NCBI RefSeq assembly: GCF_900143625.1
Contig: NZ_FRFF01000005.1
Coordinates: 1-64,000, forward strand
Direction of reading: 5' to 3'
Source of the DNA: Nocardiopsis sp. JB363
GTDB taxonomy: Bacteria; Actinomycetota; Actinomycetes; Streptosporangiales; Streptosporangiaceae
Length of the DNA: 64,000 nucleotides
This document shows, one piece after another, positions 34,070 to 43,276 of this stretch; position 1 is the stretch's first letter; every line of letters begins with the position of its first letter. The notes under the pieces were generated by a model, which was not told where the DNA came from, searched no databases, and saw only the letters and a list, made by a program, of their open reading frames with translations. The translations under genes and the position numbers were made by a program.

Positions 34070-36001
34070 GTGAGTTCCGAGCGCGCGCCCCTCAGCGCCG
34101 AAGCCATGCTCGCCTCCTCGGCGGACGCGGTGATCGGTATCGACGGCGAGCTCCGAGTCACCTTCTGGAATCCGGCGGCCGAACGAATGTTCGGCTGGTC
34201 CGCGGACGAGGTGCTCGGTGGCGAGCTGCCGATCATCCCGCCGGAGTTGAGGCCCGAGCACGGCGCGGTGCTCCAACAGGTGCGCGCCGGAACCCCGTTG
34301 ACGATCTTCAGCCGCAGGCTTCGCCGGGACGGGACCGCCCTGGACGTACGGGTCAGCACGGGCTGCGTGCACGACGACCAGGGCGGCCACAACGGGTGGG
34401 TGCTGGTCCTCTACCCCCGGGAGAAGGAGGTCCAGGCGCAGGCCTCGGCGATGGAACGTGCCCGCCTGGTGCGGCGGCTCACCGACGTCGTCGCCGACAT
34501 CAACGCGGACCTCAGCCTCAAGTCGGTCCTGGACCGGATCATCAGCAGCCTGACCGAACTCACCGGCGCCGACGCCGGTGGGTTCGTGCTGCTGGAGGAG
34601 GACAGGGTGCGGCTGGTCAGCCTCACCCACCTGTCGGACGAGCTGTACGGGTTCAGCGCCTCGCTCGAAACCAGCCTGTTCGGTGAGCTGCTGCGCAGCG
34701 GCAAGTCCGTGCTGTTGGCCAACAGCGACACCCGCAGCCTGGAGGACCTCATCTGGGCGGACCTGCCCGGATTGCACACCATCGCGTTGTGCGTGTCCAA
34801 CGCCCAGGGGCGGCCCTACGGCGCCCTGTACGCCTTGTACAGCCGGCGCAAGGTCGGGCACGTGGAACTGGAGCTGCTGGAACTACTGGCGTCGCACGCC
34901 GGGGTGGCGATCGGCAACGCGATGGCCTACGAGGAGCTCAAACTTCAGCGGGCGCGGGAACAGGCGGTCGCGGACTCCAGCGCGGACGGAATCGCGGTGC
35001 TGGACATCAACGGCAAGGTCCGTAAGTGGAACCGCTCCGCGGCCGAATTGACCGGCTACACCTTCGAGGAGATGGAGGGCAAGCACCCGCCCTTCCCCAT
35101 CCCGGTGGCGCACGGCGATCCCGTCAAGCACAAGAACGAGGGCGGCCGTTGGCTGGAGATCCTCATGGCGCGGATCCCCAGCACCGACGAATGGGTGGTC
35201 GACTTTCGCGACATCACGGCGCAGAAGGCCTTGGAGGAGGAACGGGAGTTCTTCCTGGCCAGCACCGGACATGAGCTGCGGACCCCGGTCACGGTCATTC
35301 AGGGGTACGCGGCGATGCTGTCCCGCAAGGGCGAACGGCTGGGACCGGACGGGCGTCAGGAGGCCAGCGAGATCATCCTCGACCGGGCGCGCGCCCTCGC
35401 CAAGCTGGTGGAGAGGCTACGGCTCGGCTCGGACGTGGACAGCGGCGAGATGACCCTGGACCGGGTCCCGTTCGACCTGGTGGAGCTGCTCGGTCAGTCC
35501 GTGGCGGCGTTCCGTCCGCTGGCCGAACGACAGGAGCTGGTGCTGGACTCGCAGGGCCCGCTGTGCACGGTGGGGGATCCGCTGGTCACCGGCATGGTCA
35601 TGGACCAACTGCTGGAGAACGCGCTGAAGTTCTCTCCCGAGGGCGGCCACGTGCGGGTGCGCGTGGACGAGGACGAAGACGAGGACACGCTCACGATCCA
35701 CGTGGACGACGAGGGCATCGGTATCGACCCCGGTGACGAGGAACGGATCTTCGAACGGTTCTTCCAGAGCGGTGAGCGGGGCGACCGCCGAGGCTACGGA
35801 GGCCTCGGCATCGGCCTGTACATCGTGCGCCAACTCGTCCGGGAACAGGGCGGTGAGGTGAGCGCGCACCGGTTGACCAAGGGCACCCGGATACGGATCA
35901 CGGTGCCGAGACACCGGGGCGAGGACACCTGCCTGGACGTGGTCCTGTCCGAAACCTCCGTTAAGGAGGAGAGCGAAGGGGTGCCGTCGACACGCGCCTA
36001 G
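34070..36001 (+). CDS. Sensor histidine kinase, PAS-GAF-PAS-HisKA-HATPase
   Basis: 643 residues, soluble. PAS 1 (about 8-115; IGIDGELRVTFWNPAAERMFGW), GAF (about 140-290), PAS 2 (about 300-385), then HisKA with phosphorylated His401 in STGHELRTPVTV and a HATPase_c domain with N517, DEGIGI (G1) and GGLGIGLYI (G2). TGHELRTP is an uncommon variant of SHELRTP. There is no response regulator next door; instead an anti-sigma-type ATPase and a STAS protein follow. It may sense a cytoplasmic signal through GAF or PAS ligands. Initiation appears leaderless. Confidence 0.92.
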   Translation: MSSERAPLSAEAMLASSADAVIGIDGELRVTFWNPAAERMFGWSADEVLGGELPIIPPELRPEHGAVLQQVRAGTPLTIFSRRLRRDGTALDVRVSTGCVHDDQGGHNGWVLVLYPREKEVQAQASAMERARLVRRLTDVVADINADLSLKSVLDRIISSLTELTGADAGGFVLLEEDRVRLVSLTHLSDELYGFSASLETSLFGELLRSGKSVLLANSDTRSLEDLIWADLPGLHTIALCVSNAQGRPYGALYALYSRRKVGHVELELLELLASHAGVAIGNAMAYEELKLQRAREQAVADSSADGIAVLDINGKVRKWNRSAAELTGYTFEEMEGKHPPFPIPVAHGDPVKHKNEGGRWLEILMARIPSTDEWVVDFRDITAQKALEEEREFFLASTGHELRTPVTVIQGYAAMLSRKGERLGPDGRQEASEIILDRARALAKLVERLRLGSDVDSGEMTLDRVPFDLVELLGQSVAAFRPLAERQELVLDSQGPLCTVGDPLVTGMVMDQLLENALKFSPEGGHVRVRVDEDEDEDTLTIHVDDEGIGIDPGDEERIFERFFQSGERGDRRGYGGLGIGLYIVRQLVREQGGEVSAHRLTKGTRIRITVPRHRGEDTCLDVVLSETSVKEESEGVPSTRA

Positions 36002-36223
36002 AGCGCACGGGCCACAGCGGTGTCAGAAAACCCGAAAACCGCTGGAGTTCCTGTCATGTCGGGGATTCAGGCCTCGGTGCGGGGTTCCGTGTCGGTAGTT
36101 TCACCTCGGGGTTGGTTTCCTCGGCGGTTGATCGGGGCATTTCCACCCCTGGTGGAATTCGCCGTCATACAACGGGCGAGTTCCGGGCCGGCTGTTAAGC
36201 ACGAACGCGCAGGGACGAAAGCC

Positions 36224-36829
36224 GTGACAGGAGACCACACCGCACTCGACGCAGGGGACCCTCAGAACCCTCGAAAGGTCGAGCGGAGCGTCACTCTTCC
36301 CTACGTCCCCGCAAGCGCCACCGACGCCAGACGTGGCCTCTGCGCGGATCTGCGTTCCCTGCGGATCCGCGACTCCCTCGTCGACGACGCGGCATTGGTC
36401 ATCAGCGAACTGGTCAGCAACGCGCTCCGGCACGCCGGACCCCTGCCCGACGACACCGTCGGTGTCTCCTGGCGGTTGGCAGCGGGCAAAGAGGCCTCCG
36501 GTGCCCAGTTGGAGATCGCGGTCCGCGACGGTGGATCGAGCACCATGCCGCGGGTGTCCCGCCCCTCGATCTCCGGACTGGGCGGTCGCGGCCTGGGCAT
36601 CGTCCAGACCCTGGCAGGACGTTGGGGGACCGAGATGGACGCGACCACGACCACGGTCTGGGCGGTCCTGGACATCACCGCCGAGGACCTGCCGAGCGAT
36701 GACGACGACGCCGTGACCGATCTGCCGGTCTCCTTCCTGAATGCGGGGACCCACGGTGAGGGGAACGGTGCCGTCGAACTCGACCTGGACGTCCACCGCG
36801 ACGAACCGGCATGGGGCGCGTTGCTCTAG
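36224..36829 (+). CDS. Anti-sigma-factor-type ATP-binding protein (HATPase_c_2)
   Basis: 201 residues from GTG 36224, preceded by AGGGA. The domain at about 25-150 matches the RsbW/SpoIIAB-like ATPase family: ISELVSNALRHA (N box with Asn), then VRDGG (G1) and GGRGLGIVQTLAGRWG (G2). In Streptomyces many such orphan ATPases regulate sigma factors or bind STAS antagonists. The STAS gene 109 bases downstream is the natural partner (inference). About 50 residues at the acidic C terminus are extra. The sigma target is not in this window. Confidence 0.87.
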   Translation: MTGDHTALDAGDPQNPRKVERSVTLPYVPASATDARRGLCADLRSLRIRDSLVDDAALVISELVSNALRHAGPLPDDTVGVSWRLAAGKEASGAQLEIAVRDGGSSTMPRVSRPSISGLGGRGLGIVQTLAGRWGTEMDATTTTVWAVLDITAEDLPSDDDDAVTDLPVSFLNAGTHGEGNGAVELDLDVHRDEPAWGALL

Positions 36830-36924
36830 CCCCCTTCGCTCCTGGTCACGGCCCCAGGAGCGGATGAACGTGACCGATGGCGCGAAACGCCGTCGCCGAG
36901 GTGGCCCGGCCTCGCCATGGGCGC

Positions 36925-36930
36925 TACAGT
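36925..36930 (+). promoter_or_regulatory. -10-like element for a leaderless STAS gene
   Basis: TACAGT ends seven bases before the GTG at 36938, and there is no ribosome site. Confidence 0.5.
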
Positions 36931-36937
36931 CACGACT

Positions 36938-37294
36938 GTGGAGTTGAAGATATCGAGTCGATCTCAAGATGGCGTCGCGGTGGTAACCGTTGGCGGTGAG
37001 ATCGACCTGTACACGGCACCCCAGTTGCGCGACGAGCTCGTCGGTTCCCTTGAGGAGGGGACGCGACGGTTGCTCGTGGACATGTCAGGGACGGAGTTCT
37101 GTGACTCGACCGGGATCAGTGTCCTGCTCGCGGGGATGAAACGCGCCCGCGAGAAGGACGGCGACCTGGAGATCGTGGCGCCCAGGCCCGCGGTCATGAA
37201 GGTCTTGGAGGTCACCGGGCTCCACGAGGTCTTCACCATTCACCCCGACCTCGACGTGTTGCCGGTGGTCGCGGGTACCGGGAGCGCACAGTAA
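36938..37294 (+). CDS. STAS-domain anti-sigma factor antagonist
   Basis: 118 residues from GTG 36938 (leaderless-looking; the ATG 21 bases upstream would interrupt the promoter element). The STAS fold is clear, with GGEIDLYTAPQLRDEL and the phosphorylation loop CDSTGISVLLAGM, in which S57 is the likely target of an RsbW-like kinase. The ATPase encoded just upstream is the likely kinase. It is followed after five bases by the glycosyltransferase gene. Confidence 0.93.
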   Translation: MELKISSRSQDGVAVVTVGGEIDLYTAPQLRDELVGSLEEGTRRLLVDMSGTEFCDSTGISVLLAGMKRAREKDGDLEIVAPRPAVMKVLEVTGLHEVFTIHPDLDVLPVVAGTGSAQ

Positions 37295-37299
37295 CGGCC

Positions 37300-38154
37300 A
37301 TGCCTCAGGAGCCGTATCGGCCCCATGGGCCGGCCGGCGCGGCCGTCGCGGTGGTGATCCCCGCCAAGGACGAGGCCCAACGCGTCGGAGCGACCGTCGG
37401 CGCCGCGCGCGGGCTCCCCGGAGTGGACCTGGTCGTCGTGGTCGACGACGGCTCCACGGACGCCACCGTGGACCTCGCCTTGGAGGCCGGAGCCCGCGTG
37501 TTCCGGCACAGCCGCAACCGCGGCAAGGGCGCCGCCATGGAGACCGGTGCGGAGGGGGTCCGCCTCGTGGAGGAACACGAGGCGGCGTCGGGCCTCGTGC
37601 GCCTACCGCGCCACCTGCTGTTCCTCGACGCCGACCTCGCCGGCAGCGCCAAGGGCGCGGCCCCGTTGGTGACCCCGGTGCTGGAGGGCACCGCGGACAT
37701 GACCGTCGCCCTGTTCCCCGCCACCCGTATGCGCCTGGGCGGCCACGGGTTCGTGGTCCGCCTGGCCCGGGGAGGGGTCCACAAGGCCACCGGCTGGGAG
37801 CCGGAGCAGCCGTTGAACGGGCAGCGCTGTCTGACCAGGGCGGCCTTCGAGACGGCGAGACCACTGGCCCCGGGGTTCGGCGTGGAGACCGGGCTGAGCA
37901 TCGACGTCCTGCGTGCCGGCTTCCGTGTGATGGAGGTCGAGGTGCCCCTGGAACACCGGGCGACCGGGGCGGATCTGCGGGCGCAGGTGCACCGGGCGCA
38001 CCAGTTCGTGGACGTGGCCCGGGCGCTGACCTCCAGGGAGCTGCGACCGACCCTGCGTCGGACCTGGGAACGCACTGTTGATGGTGCGCGGGCCACGGGT
38101 CGGGAAATACCCCGGAAAATCGGTCAGATTACTCGCAAAAAACGCGAAGAGTAA
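37300..38154 (+). CDS. Glycosyltransferase family 2 protein
   Basis: 284 residues from ATG 37300. The GT-A fold is recognisable from VAVVIPAKDEAQRVGATVG, VVVDDGSTDATVDLA, the SRNRGKGAAMETG loop and LFLDADLAG (DxD-type metal site). There is no membrane helix. The acceptor is unknown. The architecture resembles GpgS and dolichyl-phosphate-mannose synthase-like enzymes; neighbours do not identify the substrate. A gene of this type precedes pheA in many actinomycetes. Confidence 0.85.
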   Translation: MPQEPYRPHGPAGAAVAVVIPAKDEAQRVGATVGAARGLPGVDLVVVVDDGSTDATVDLALEAGARVFRHSRNRGKGAAMETGAEGVRLVEEHEAASGLVRLPRHLLFLDADLAGSAKGAAPLVTPVLEGTADMTVALFPATRMRLGGHGFVVRLARGGVHKATGWEPEQPLNGQRCLTRAAFETARPLAPGFGVETGLSIDVLRAGFRVMEVEVPLEHRATGADLRAQVHRAHQFVDVARALTSRELRPTLRRTWERTVDGARATGREIPRKIGQITRKKREE

Positions 38155-38178
38155 CCTACTCGGTGCGTTGCGTGGCTG

Positions 38179-38184
38179 TACGCT
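38179..38184 (+). promoter_or_regulatory. -10 element for a leaderless DUF4446 gene
   Basis: TACGCT is followed by six bases and then GTG 38191, the classic actinobacterial leaderless arrangement. Confidence 0.55.
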
Positions 38185-38190
38185 CGCGCT

Positions 38191-38808
38191 GTGTTCACTA
38201 CATCTCTGGCTCTCATCGGACTGATCTTCGGGCTGATCGGCCTCGCCGTCGGCGGCTACGCGCTGCTTCAAGCACGCGAGGCCCAAAACGAATACCGGAC
38301 CCTGGCCAAACGCGCGCTCGACGTCAACGGCACCGGTGCGGACCCGCGTACCGTCCGCGACGTCGCCGTACTGCACTACGACGCCCTGGAGGAGATGTCG
38401 GGCGCACGCTCCTTCTCCCTCGCCCTGCTCAACAGCCACGGCGACGGTGTGGTGCTCACCTCCATCAACGGGCGCACCGAAACCCGCACCTACGCCAAGG
38501 TCGTCACCCGGGGCGAGTCCGAGGGCTTGCTCAGCCCCGAGGAGTACCGGGCGGTCCGATCCGCCCGACTCGGTGAGGGGGTCGGCTCGACACTGCCCGC
38601 GCCGGAACCGACCGAAGACGAGACCGTGTCCTCGGAGCCGGAGAAGGACCTGGTCACCGTGGTGCCCCGACCGGAGAAGGAGCCGCAGGAGGAGCCGGCG
38701 AGGGAACCGGAGGAGGACACCGACGGCATCGAGGAGACGCGGGCTCCCGAACCCAGGACCTCCGACTTCGAGGCGACGGAACCCGTGACGCCCAACTCTC
38801 GGAACTGA
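38191..38808 (+). CDS. DUF4446 family membrane protein
   Basis: 205 residues. One N-terminal membrane helix (LIGLIFGLIGLAVGGYALL) is followed by a DUF4446 domain (about 50-125) with VRDVAVLHYDALEEMSGARSFSLALL and HGDGVVLTSINGRTETRTYAK. The C-terminal 75 residues are an acidic Pro/Glu-rich tail. The family is of unknown function and conserved near pheA and serS in actinobacteria. Confidence 0.88.
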   Translation: MFTTSLALIGLIFGLIGLAVGGYALLQAREAQNEYRTLAKRALDVNGTGADPRTVRDVAVLHYDALEEMSGARSFSLALLNSHGDGVVLTSINGRTETRTYAKVVTRGESEGLLSPEEYRAVRSARLGEGVGSTLPAPEPTEDETVSSEPEKDLVTVVPRPEKEPQEEPAREPEEDTDGIEETRAPEPRTSDFEATEPVTPNSRN

Positions 38809-38833
38809 CCTCACCCGGACCACACGTCCCGTA

Positions 38834-38839
38834 TAGCCT
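38834..38839 (+). promoter_or_regulatory. -10 element for a leaderless pheA mRNA
   Basis: TAGCCT lies seven bases before ATG 38847, with no ribosome site between them. Confidence 0.5.
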
Positions 38840-38846
38840 GAACAGC

Positions 38847-39794
38847 ATGCCCAACCGTTATGCCTACCTCGGCCCCGAGGGCACCTTCACCGAAGCCGCC
38901 CTGCGCGCACTGCGGCCCGACTCGCTCGCGGAGGACCGCGTCCCCTGCGATGGGGTGGCGGCGGTCTTCGACGCGGTCCGCGCCGGCGCCGTGGACGGCG
39001 GGGTCGTGCCGTTGGAGAACTCGGTCGAGGGCGGGGTCACCACCACCATCGCCGAACTCATCAACGGCGAACCCTTGCTCATCACCGGTGAGACCGCGGT
39101 CCCGGTCGAGTTCGCGCTCTTCGCCCGACCCGGAACCGTGATCGAGGACGTCAAACGGGTGGCCACCCACCCCCACGCCCTCGCGCAGTGCCGCGGCTGG
39201 CTCTCCCGGCACCTCCCGGACGCCGACACCCACACCGCGTCCTCCACCGCGGCCGCCGCCCGCGCCGTCTCCGAACCCGGATCGCCCTACGACGCCGCGA
39301 TCTGCGCCGTCATCGCCGGTGAACGCTACGGGCTGCACGCCCTGGCCACCGGGGTCGGCGACCGCTCCGACGCCGCCACCCGCTTCATCTACCTGTCCCG
39401 GGCCGGGGCCCTGCCCGAACCCACCGGGGCCGACCTGACCTCCCTGGTCGCCTTCATCGCCGATGACCACCCCGGCGCGCTCATCGAGGTCCTCAACCAG
39501 TTCGCCGTCCGCGGCGTCAACCTCACCCGCCTGGAGTCGCGCCCCACCGGCGACGGCCTCGGCAGCTACTGCTTCTGCATCGACGCCGAAGGCCACGTCG
39601 CCGACGCCCGTGTCGGCGAGGCGCTCATGGGCATCCGTCGGGTCTGCCGCGACGTCCGGTTCCTCGGCAGCTACCCGCGTCGCAGCAAGGGCACCGAACT
39701 CGACCCGCAGTTGCGGCCGCGCGCGGCCACCGACGCCGACTTCGCCGAGGCGGAGCGCTGGCTCGCCCGCGTCCGCGCCGGCGAGATCGACTGA
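38847..39794 (+). CDS. pheA: Prephenate dehydratase
   Basis: 315 residues, monofunctional. The catalytic domain (1-190) has YLGPEGTFTEAAL, VVPLENSVEGGVTTT and the TRFI motif (DAATRFIYLS) needed for dehydration. The ACT domain (about 198-275) has DDHPGALIEVLNQFAVRGVN and LESRPTG for phenylalanine feedback. It converts prephenate to phenylpyruvate in phenylalanine synthesis. No chorismate mutase domain is fused. Confidence 0.96.
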   Translation: MPNRYAYLGPEGTFTEAALRALRPDSLAEDRVPCDGVAAVFDAVRAGAVDGGVVPLENSVEGGVTTTIAELINGEPLLITGETAVPVEFALFARPGTVIEDVKRVATHPHALAQCRGWLSRHLPDADTHTASSTAAAARAVSEPGSPYDAAICAVIAGERYGLHALATGVGDRSDAATRFIYLSRAGALPEPTGADLTSLVAFIADDHPGALIEVLNQFAVRGVNLTRLESRPTGDGLGSYCFCIDAEGHVADARVGEALMGIRRVCRDVRFLGSYPRRSKGTELDPQLRPRAATDADFAEAERWLARVRAGEID

Positions 39795-39821
39795 GGCGAC
39801 CGCCCACCACCGGCGGTCGCC
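39795..39821. terminator. Bidirectional terminator between pheA and the 56-residue gene
   Basis: GGCGACCGCC (39795-39804) pairs with GGCGGTCGCC (39812-39821) directly after the pheA stop. Confidence 0.75.
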
Positions 39822-39833
39822 CGGTCGGGTTCC

Positions 39834-40004
39834 TCACCCCGTCTCGGAGAGGCCCCCCTCGTCGAACACCCACTCCTCCGTCGCCGCCCGGCGCAGTTCC
39901 AGGTACAGCGCCAACCTCAGCGCGGTGTCCTCCGAACCCATGTCGTCCAGCGACTCCAAGGCCTCGGTGAGTTCCCCGGTCGTCATCTCAGCCAGCGGTT
40001 TCAT
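39834..40004 (-). CDS. 56-residue small protein, unknown function
   Basis: ATG 40004 is preceded by GGGGGA five bases away. The peptide reads MKPLAEMTTGELTEALESLDD, then a helical segment ending RRAATEEWVFDEGG. It is acidic and predicted to be helical, without Cys or a signal peptide. It is divergent from serS and convergent with pheA. No known family is recognised. The start and codon use make it a likely real gene. Confidence 0.55.
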   Translation of the reverse strand: MKPLAEMTTGELTEALESLDDMGSEDTALRLALYLELRRAATEEWVFDEGGLSETG

Positions 40005-40137
40005 GACAGTCCCCCACGATCCGAACGCGCCGCCGGTGTCTCTCCCCTGGCGGCCCTTCTCAGGGGAAGGACGGGGGACCGACCCGTTCATGACGTGACT
40101 GTGAGCAAAAGATGTGGGGTCGGACCGGGGCGGGCGG

Positions 40138-40143
40138 TAACCT
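40138..40143 (+). promoter_or_regulatory. -10-like element upstream of serS
   Basis: TAACCT ends seven bases before GTG 40151. A weak AAGG lies between, so leaderless initiation is likely but not certain. Confidence 0.4.
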
Positions 40144-40150
40144 GCAAGGC

Positions 40151-41446
40151 GTGATCGACCTTCGCGCTCTTCGAGAAGACCCCGAACGACTCCGTGCATC
40201 GCAGCGGGCCCGCGGGGAGGACCCCTCCATCGCCGACCGACTGCTCGAACTGGACGCCAGCCGCCGTTCCGCGCTGACCCGGTTCGAAACCCTGCGCGCC
40301 GAACAGAAGAGCGTGGGCAAGTCCGTCTCCAAGGCGTCCCCGGAGGAGCGCGAGGAGCTCCTGACCAAGGCCAAGTCCCTGGCCGCCGAGGTCAAGGAGG
40401 CCGAAGCGGAGGCCGGGAAGCTGGGCGAGGAACTCGACACCGTCCTGGTGCGCGTGCCCAACCTCGTGGAGGAAGGCGCCCCGGAAGGCGGTGTCGACGA
40501 CTTCGTGGTCATGGAGACCGTGGGCGAGCCCCGCGAGTTCGACTTCGCCCCACGCGACCACCTGGAGCTGGGCGAGATGCTCGGCGCCATCGACATGGAA
40601 CGCGGAGCCAAGGTCTCCGGCGCCCGCTTCTACTTCCTCACCGGTGTGGGTGCCCAGCTGGAGCTGGCCCTGCTCAACATGGCGATGAACCAGGCCATCG
40701 AAGAGGGATTCACCCCGATGATCCCGCCGGTCCTGGTCAAGCCCGAGACCATGGAGGGCACCGGGTTCCTCGGTGAGCACTCCGACGAGATCTACCACCT
40801 GCCCGAGGACGACCTCTACCTGGTGGGCACCTCCGAGGTGGCCCTGGCCGGCTACCACGCCGGGGAGATCCTGCCCGCGGACGCCCTGCCCAACCGGTAC
40901 ATCGGTTGGTCGTCCTGCTTCCGCCGGGAGGCCGGCTCCTACGGCAAGGACACGCGCGGCATCATCCGCGTCCACCAGTTCAACAAGGTGGAGATGTTCG
41001 TCTACACCCACCCCGACCAGGCCCACGAGGAGCACGAGCGTCTCCTGGCCTGGGAGCGGCGGATGCTCGACAAGCTCGGCCTGCCCTACCGAGTGGTGGA
41101 CATCGCCGGTGGCGACCTGGGCACCAGCGCCGCCCGCAAGTACGACTGCGAGGCGTGGGTCCCCACACAGGAGACCTACCGAGAGCTGACCTCCACCTCG
41201 AACTGCACCGAGTTCCAGGCCCGTCGGCTCAACGTCCGCTACCGGGACGAGGATGGCAAGCCGCGCTTCGCCGCGACCCTCAACGGCACGCTGGCCACCA
41301 CCCGGTGGATCGTCGCCATCCTGGAGAACCACCAGCGCGAGGACGGCTCCGTGGTCGTCCCCGAGGCGCTGCGTCCCTACCTGGGCAAGGAAGTCCTGGA
41401 GCCGATCCAGGCGGCCAAGGACAAGAACAAGGGCAAGAAGAAGTAG
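40151..41446 (+). CDS. serS: Seryl-tRNA synthetase
   Basis: 431 residues from GTG 40151. The N-terminal coiled-coil arm that grips the tRNA-Ser variable arm spans about 27-105. The class II core has motif 2 ([20 protein letters not shown]) and motif 3 ([18 protein letters not shown]), with the serine pocket around VGTSEVAL. Length is normal. It charges serine onto tRNA-Ser and tRNA-Sec. The 3' end is followed by a long hairpin. Confidence 0.97.
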   Translation: MIDLRALREDPERLRASQRARGEDPSIADRLLELDASRRSALTRFETLRAEQKSVGKSVSKASPEEREELLTKAKSLAAEVKEAEAEAGKLGEELDTVLVRVPNLVEEGAPEGGVDDFVVMETVGEPREFDFAPRDHLELGEMLGAIDMERGAKVSGARFYFLTGVGAQLELALLNMAMNQAIEEGFTPMIPPVLVKPETMEGTGFLGEHSDEIYHLPEDDLYLVGTSEVALAGYHAGEILPADALPNRYIGWSSCFRREAGSYGKDTRGIIRVHQFNKVEMFVYTHPDQAHEEHERLLAWERRMLDKLGLPYRVVDIAGGDLGTSAARKYDCEAWVPTQETYRELTSTSNCTEFQARRLNVRYRDEDGKPRFAATLNGTLATTRWIVAILENHQREDGSVVVPEALRPYLGKEVLEPIQAAKDKNKGKKK

Positions 41447-41471
41447 CGCGCCCGCGCATGCGCACGAACTC

Positions 41472-41515
41472 ACGGGAGCCCGGAAGACCTCGACCGAGGT
41501 CTTCCGGGCTCCCGT
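41472..41515. terminator. Bidirectional terminator between serS and bpa
   Basis: A 20-base arm starting ACGGGAGCCCGGAAGACCTC pairs with 41496-41515. It lies between two convergent genes. Confidence 0.9.
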
Positions 41516-41542
41516 TCGTTCGGAGGGCTCAGGGCGGGAACC

Positions 41543-42094
41543 CTACAGGTAGGGGCCCGATCCCATGGACGAGCGGTCCTGCTCCTCGCCCGGGCCGCCC
41601 TGACCCTGCGACTGGAGACCGACCACCCCGGGCGGCAGCGCCTTGCGCATGTTCTCCAACTGGGCACGGGCAGCCATCTGCTGCGCGACCAGGGTGGTCT
41701 GGATACCGTGGAACAGGCCCTCCAGCCAGCCCACCAGCTGGGCCTGGGCGATCCGAAGCTCGGCGTCACTGGGCGCCGCACCGTCCGCGAACGGCAGCGT
41801 GAGCCGTTCGAGCTCCTCGATCAGCTCGGGCGCCAGACCGTCCTCCAACTCCTTGATCGAGGAGGTGTGGATCTCCTTCAGACGGGAGCGGCTGGCCTCG
41901 TCGAGCGGGGCCGCCTTCACCTCCTCCAAGAGCTGACGGATCATGCTGCCGATCCGCATGACCTTGGCGGGCTGCTCCACCATGTCCGCGAGCGAGCGCG
42001 GCTCCTCCGCGCCCTCACCCTCAACGTCTTCGTGGTCGGCGTCCGCGCCCACCACCAGGACCTGGGGCTCCTTCTCTTCGTCTGCCTTGCTCAT
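41543..42094 (-). CDS. bpa: Bacterial proteasome activator Bpa (PafE)
   Basis: 183 residues. The helical DUF2587 core spans about 25-150 (RIGSMIRQLLEEVKAAPLDEASRSRLKEIH and LAPELIEELERLTLPF). The last residues are GPYL, matching the HbYX-like C terminus that docks into and opens the 20S proteasome gate (GQYL in mycobacteria). Bpa is a 12-mer ring and works without ATP on unfolded substrates. The proteasome genes themselves are not in the window. Convergent with serS. Confidence 0.93.
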   Translation of the reverse strand: MSKADEEKEPQVLVVGADADHEDVEGEGAEEPRSLADMVEQPAKVMRIGSMIRQLLEEVKAAPLDEASRSRLKEIHTSSIKELEDGLAPELIEELERLTLPFADGAAPSDAELRIAQAQLVGWLEGLFHGIQTTLVAQQMAARAQLENMRKALPPGVVGLQSQGQGGPGEEQDRSSMGSGPYL

Positions 42095-42127
42095 CGATCC
42101 CCTAGTTCGGCTGTGTCGGGCGCGCGT

Positions 42128-43096
42128 TCAACGGGCGAGAAGGATCTTGCCGGTGTGCGCGCTCGATTCCATGACACGATGCGCCTCCGCCGCGTCCCGC
42201 AAGGGCACCGTACGGTCGATGACGGGGCGGACGGCTCCACTTTCTACCAACGGCCAAACCTGCTCCAGTACTCCCGAGACGATCTCCGCCTTCTCCGTCG
42301 CCGGACGGGAACGGAGGGTGGTCGCCTGCACGGAGAGCCGTTTGGCCAGCATGCGGCCCAGATCGATCTCGGATCGGCGCCCGCCCATCAGGCCGATGAT
42401 CACGAGCCGGCCGTTGGTGGCCAACGAACGCAGGTTCGCGTCCAGGTACGACCCGCCCATGATGTCGAGGACGAGGTCCGCTCCACCTTCGGCGCGCAGC
42501 CGTTCGGTGAAGTCCTCGGTCCGGTAGTTGACGGTGATCTCGGCGCCCAGTTCGCGGCAGCGCGCCAACTTCTCGTCGCTGCCCGCGGTGACCGCCACAC
42601 GGGCCCCCAGGGCGCGCGCGAACTGGATCGCGAACGTGCCGATGCCGCTGCCGCCGCCGTGCACCAGCACGGTCTCGCCGGCGCGCAACCGGCCCGCCAT
42701 CACCAGGTTCGACCACACGGTGCAGGCGACCTCGGGCAGCGCCGCCGCCTCCACCGGGTCCACACCGCGCGGGATCGGCAGGAGCTGGCCGGCCGGCACC
42801 GCCACCCGTTCCGCGTAGCCGCCGCCGGACAACAGGGCGCACACCCGGTCGCCCACGGACCAGCCTTCGACACCGGGGCCGACTTCGACGATGGTTCCGG
42901 AACATTCCAGCCCCGGGTACTCGGAGGCGCCGGGCGGGGGCGCGTAGTTGCCCTGGCGTTGGGCGACGTCGGCGCGGTTGACCGCCGTGGCCGCCACCTC
43001 CACCAGGACCTCACCCTCTTGGAGGACGGGGTCGGGTACCTCTGACCAGGTCAGGACCTCGGGTCCGCCCGGTTCGGTGATTCGGATCGCGTGCAT
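42128..43096 (-). CDS. Zinc-type alcohol dehydrogenase-like quinone oxidoreductase (MDR family)
   Basis: 322 residues from ATG 43096, seven bases after a TACTGT element (leaderless-looking). The GroES-like domain (EVAATAVNRADVAQRQGNY, ECSGTIVEVGPGV) is followed by a Rossmann domain with VLVHGGGSGIGTFAIQFAR (NADPH site). Zn-binding residues of true alcohol dehydrogenases are missing, consistent with quinone oxidoreductase or PIG3-like enzymes. It is divergent from the ParA-like gene. Confidence 0.9.
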   Translation of the reverse strand: MHAIRITEPGGPEVLTWSEVPDPVLQEGEVLVEVAATAVNRADVAQRQGNYAPPPGASEYPGLECSGTIVEVGPGVEGWSVGDRVCALLSGGGYAERVAVPAGQLLPIPRGVDPVEAAALPEVACTVWSNLVMAGRLRAGETVLVHGGGSGIGTFAIQFARALGARVAVTAGSDEKLARCRELGAEITVNYRTEDFTERLRAEGGADLVLDIMGGSYLDANLRSLATNGRLVIIGLMGGRRSEIDLGRMLAKRLSVQATTLRSRPATEKAEIVSGVLEQVWPLVESGAVRPVIDRTVPLRDAAEAHRVMESSAHTGKILLAR

Positions 43097-43103
43097 GGGG
43101 CCG

Positions 43104-43109
43104 ACAGTA
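43104..43109 (-). promoter_or_regulatory. -10 element for the leaderless quinone oxidoreductase gene
   Basis: On the minus strand TACTGT is followed by seven bases and ATG 43096. Confidence 0.5.
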
Positions 43110-43276
43110 CCCATGACCGGCCGGGAGCACATCGGGGGATCGAACACTGGTCAGTTACCCGGAAAGGATGCTTGGGTGGTCTCGCGGGGGTAAAAGAACC
43201 CCGAGGGCCGATCCCGACATCTCCCACGGGAGGGCCCACCTCCACAGCCAGCCCCCTTGACGCAGGAGAAACCCCG

